From Microcaldota archaeon (lineage in GTDB: Archaea > Micrarchaeota > Micrarchaeia > Anstonellales > Bilamarchaeaceae), in assembly GCA_030666035.1 (NCBI GenBank), contig DAOUYQ010000034.1, positions 1 to 8,077 on the forward strand: a DNA stretch of 8,077 bases. The letters run 5' to 3'. This document shows positions 7,301 through 8,077 of the stretch, one piece after another. The number at the start of each line of letters is the position of its first letter. Positions within the stretch are counted from its first letter, which is position 1. Under the pieces are notes generated by a model. That model ran no database searches. It was not told the origin of the DNA and worked only from the letters and a program-made list of their open reading frames with translations. The position numbers and the translations under genes are program-made.

Positions 7301-8077
7301 TATTGAATATTACCTTGTTCTGATGAAAGCTCCCTTCAGCAACAAGCGCACCCAATAAAAATGCCAAATCACTGTTCATTTTGGTTGGGAGCCCGACTTT
7401 ATCATATCTTCTGTTTTTGGGCTTAAATTTAGTTAATGCAAAATCTTTTTTTGCAAAAAGAGAATAGTTTCTTTGCAAAACAACTATATCCTCTTTGGCT
7501 ATAGTTTCCAGCAATTTCCACTCTAACTGGGGCTTTCCCAAAAATCCCCTGCTCCAACATAAAACAGGATGGTTATAAGAACCTCGCAGAGAGTAGCCCT
7601 GTTTGGTTTCAATCCCAATTACCTTATGTTTCCCGGAGTTGAAGAATCTTACTGCAGTATTCTCTTTACCATCAAAAGAAAGGATTTTCTTATCAATTTT
7701 TACATCCTTTTTCTCTGAAATGCTTTCTATGGGAACAATGCCATTTCCAGTGGGAAGGAGGGAATCCCCGCTAATGCAGTACCTCATTGCTGCAGCGGAA
7801 TCCCCATCGACGCTTCCAAAGTTCCCTTGCCCGTCTATTAGTATATTCCGCAGGCTAAAGGGCTGAGCCATCCTAACCAGGGAATCATAAATTGCAGTAT
7901 CGCCGTGCGGATGGTATTTGCCCAAACAATTGTGTGAGAGCACCCCATTTGCAACAAATTCGTGCTCCTCTTCAACCTGGATATCATATGTTTTTTGTGG
8001 GGGGACTTTTGTTAGCCCGGACACTTTAACAAAATAGATATTTTCCCGTTGCATCTCTTCTATGAATGATGCCAGGG
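4323..8077 (-). CDS. gyrA: DNA gyrase subunit A precursor with two inteins, N-terminus beyond the window
   Basis: Breakage-reunion subunit of DNA gyrase, which with GyrB introduces negative supercoils using ATP. The frame is open to the right edge. The Met at 8054 lies inside an intein and is not the gene start. Gyrase sequence resumes at Cys 7926-7928 ([10 protein letters not shown]), continues to the catalytic Tyr at 7779-7781 (AAAMRY), is broken by the second intein, and resumes with [13 protein letters not shown] at 6476. The DNA-gate domain, the long helical and coiled part ([13 protein letters not shown], near 5500) and a C-terminal pinwheel (about 5360 to 4480) follow. The pinwheel shows six blade motifs. 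The first holds the GyrA box QKRGGLG at 5274-5294, which marks gyrase rather than topoisomerase IV; Leu replaces the usual basic sixth residue. An acidic tail of about 45 residues ends the protein. Visible extein is 767 residues; adding about 70 missing ones gives a normal GyrA length. gyrB is not in view and may lie further upstream. Confidence 0.96.
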   Translation of the reverse strand, partial: LASFIEEMQRENIYFVKVSGLTKVPPQKTYDIQVEEEHEFVANGVLSHNCLGKYHPHGDTAIYDSLVRMAQPFSLRNILIDGQGNFGSVDGDSAAAMRYCISGDSLLPTGNGIVPIESISEKKDVKIDKKILSFDGKENTAVRFFNSGKHKVIGIETKQGYSLRGSYNHPVLCWSRGFLGKPQLEWKLLETIAKEDIVVLQRNYSLFAKKDFALTKFKPKNRRYDKVGLPTKMNSDLAFLLGALVAEGSFHQNKVIFNNSDPIFYNRIKSIISSQFKGAKLYERKIKGNCQELDMYQQAIVQFLINIGLTKVRSAKKEIPFSVLQSKKEHIAAFLSGLFEGDGSVTFKTDKRHGGHSIELAFHSKSKKLIKQLKIVLLNFGIFSTMPYEDKRSCCYKLQICGVGAGLRFQEEIGFFSKKKKMELAKIGKLNPERISKTDLIPYLADYLRGKYDNSFLKRNNVDRYSLLEKNYPKLVNILDSEDIGLIDFILKNNYFFNQVHKIERPGQKETVYSLRVKSGCHSFVANGFINHNTEVRMKAIAEELLKDIEKNTVDFTPNFDGTLKEPTVLPSRVPNLMVNGSAGIAVGMATNIPPHNLGEICDAVIALINGAGEEELFSIVPGPDFPTGGYIVGNMGILQAYKTGRGIIRIRGRAEAKEKEILITEIPYQVNKTNLIHQIVERVKEKKIEGISGLNDHSDKDGMCIKIDLKRGEDPEIVLRQLYAHTDLEKSFGIINLALVDGKPKLLTLYEALIEFINFRKEIITRRSRFELEKAQARLHILKGLAVALQNIDAIVGMLKAARNAEEAKVSLGKVYQLSEKQAAAILDMKLQKITNMEREGIENEKKEREEEIRILESLLSDETKILELIKMEVEDVKTRYADPRKTEIIEGEDGDIEDLIPDEEVVVTFSKRGYIKRVPLEEYKKQKRGGLGVIAAETVEEDFIEDVIVTTNHKYMLFFTDAGRVHWLKTYKIPQGSRYSKGKPIVNLLELHDEKATAWISVDEFRENESLVMATKNGTVTKTRLSAFSRPRKGGIKAITLREGDELIDVKKTDGKQSLLIGTRNGKSIRFNEKDVRETGRGSMGVRGIRLKKDDKAVGFAVCNKPHIITITENGYGKRTKVDDYRIQGRGGQGIINIKTSGRNGSVVGVKAISDEDEVIVVSSRGRIVRMSAEDISVIGRNTMGVRIAKLKENEKVSSYTVMKPEEEPAAPERESAPGAEPEIVVEKKVAGIGTEGSEESETDEKTE
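6477..7778 (-). mobile_element. Full-length intein in GyrA, inserted after the catalytic tyrosine
   Basis: A self-splicing protein element of 434 residues. It begins with Cys ([11 protein letters not shown], block A) straight after AAAMRY and ends with FINHN, before TEVR. Block B is GSYNHPVL at residues 66-73, where Ser replaces the usual Thr of TxxH. Block F is [17 protein letters not shown] (413-429), and the penultimate His433 and terminal Asn434 are present. The N-terminal splicing half resembles the mycobacterial GyrA intein from memory: a FxSGxHxV stretch, a LxWKLxxxI stretch and a VVLQR/AVIQR stretch line up. The insertion point is the same as in those inteins (E. coli Tyr122/Thr123 equivalent). 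All splicing residues are in place, so excision should be efficient. The central part is an endonuclease domain and is markedly AT-rich compared with flanking gyrase. Confidence 0.95.
6580..7380 (-). other. LAGLIDADG homing endonuclease domain inside the second GyrA intein
   Basis: Boundaries are approximate (intein residues about 134-400). The two LAGLIDADG helices are LLGALVAEG at about 141-149 and LSGLFEGDG at about 236-244. Each ends with an acidic residue in the metal-binding position (Glu148 and Asp243). Between and after them are the usual features of the family, such as LLNFGIFS near 278 and a Phe..IGF segment near 310-316. No frameshift or stop is present, so the nuclease may still cut intein-free gyrA alleles and spread the element. 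Confidence 0.88.
7779..7928 (-). other. Fifty-codon gyrase exon-like segment with HPHGD motif and catalytic Tyr
   Basis: This is the only gyrase sequence between the two inteins. It matches E. coli GyrA residues 73-122 one for one by counting from the HPHGD motif to the active-site Tyr. It holds [10 protein letters not shown], with Thr and Asp at the positions of E. coli Ser83 and Asp87, then [17 protein letters not shown] and [10 protein letters not shown]. The Tyr forms the covalent link to cleaved DNA. The segment coincides with most of the region known to determine quinolone resistance. Confidence 0.9.
7929..8077 (-). mobile_element. C-terminal end of a further GyrA intein, cut by the window edge
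   Basis: About 49 residues are visible before the gyrase sequence resumes. They end with a clear block [18 protein letters not shown] followed by VLSHN, then the +1 Cys of the extein. Penultimate His and terminal Asn are present. The Asp of YD in block F is also kept, unlike the second intein, which has YS at that position. The insertion site lies just before LGKYHPHGD, equivalent to E. coli GyrA residues 72/73. Whether this element also carries an endonuclease cannot be seen from the window. Confidence 0.9.

Noticed and set aside
6477..7778. A separate free-standing homing endonuclease gene or insertion sequence within gyrA
   Set aside because: The endonuclease is in frame with gyrA on both sides and is flanked by intein splicing blocks, with no terminal repeats or independent start signals.
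1..8077. CRISPR arrays, tRNA or rRNA genes
   Set aside because: Nearly all of the window is protein-coding with gaps of at most about 50 bases; no regular spacer repeats or cloverleaf-forming segments were seen.

Overview
The window looks like chromosomal DNA from an archaeon. It carries an archaeal family B DNA polymerase, and archaeal TATA-type promoter boxes sit about 27 bases ahead of expected transcript starts. It also carries a bacterial-type DNA gyrase subunit A, which several archaeal lineages have acquired (Halobacteria, Archaeoglobi, Thermoplasmata, Methanomicrobia, many DPANN). Tight packing and single-gene promoters would fit a small DPANN-like or euryarchaeal genome, but I cannot place it more precisely. 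All four genes lie on the minus strand, so they read from right to left, and gaps between genes are only about 30 to 50 bases. No rRNA, tRNA, CRISPR array or insertion sequence was seen.

Right end, 4323-8077: gyrA, missing its N-terminus beyond the window edge. It is interrupted by two inteins. Only the C-terminal end of the first is visible (7929-8077). The second is complete (6477-7778, 434 residues) and has a LAGLIDADG homing endonuclease. It sits directly after the catalytic tyrosine, the same site as the mycobacterial GyrA inteins. The two inteins bracket just 50 codons of gyrase that hold the HPHGD motif and the active site, i.e. the region that sets quinolone sensitivity. The rest of GyrA is intact, including six beta-pinwheel blades, a GyrA box and an acidic tail.

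Middle, 2977-4290: a secreted, C-terminally membrane-anchored surface protein with a signal peptide, three carboxypeptidase-regulatory-like beta domains, an Ig/FN3-like domain, an acidic proline-rich stalk and one transmembrane helix. Next, 2177-2926: a small basic protein with a helical N-terminus and three tandem copies, exactly 57 residues apart, of an excisionase/MerR-like helix-turn-helix domain.

Left end, 1-2144: DNA polymerase B, complete at its N-terminus and cut off by the window edge after 714 residues. All exonuclease and polymerase motifs are present, and the usual intein sites are empty.

Polymerase B and gyrase both serve chromosome replication and topology. The triple helix-turn-helix protein is a candidate DNA-binding or regulatory factor, but nothing in the sequence proves a link to either. 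Each of the three downstream genes seems to have its own promoter, with the TATA box abutting the stop codon of the gene before it. The main points of interest are the doubly invaded gyrase active site, the triplicated DNA-binding domain, and the promoters fused to stop codons.
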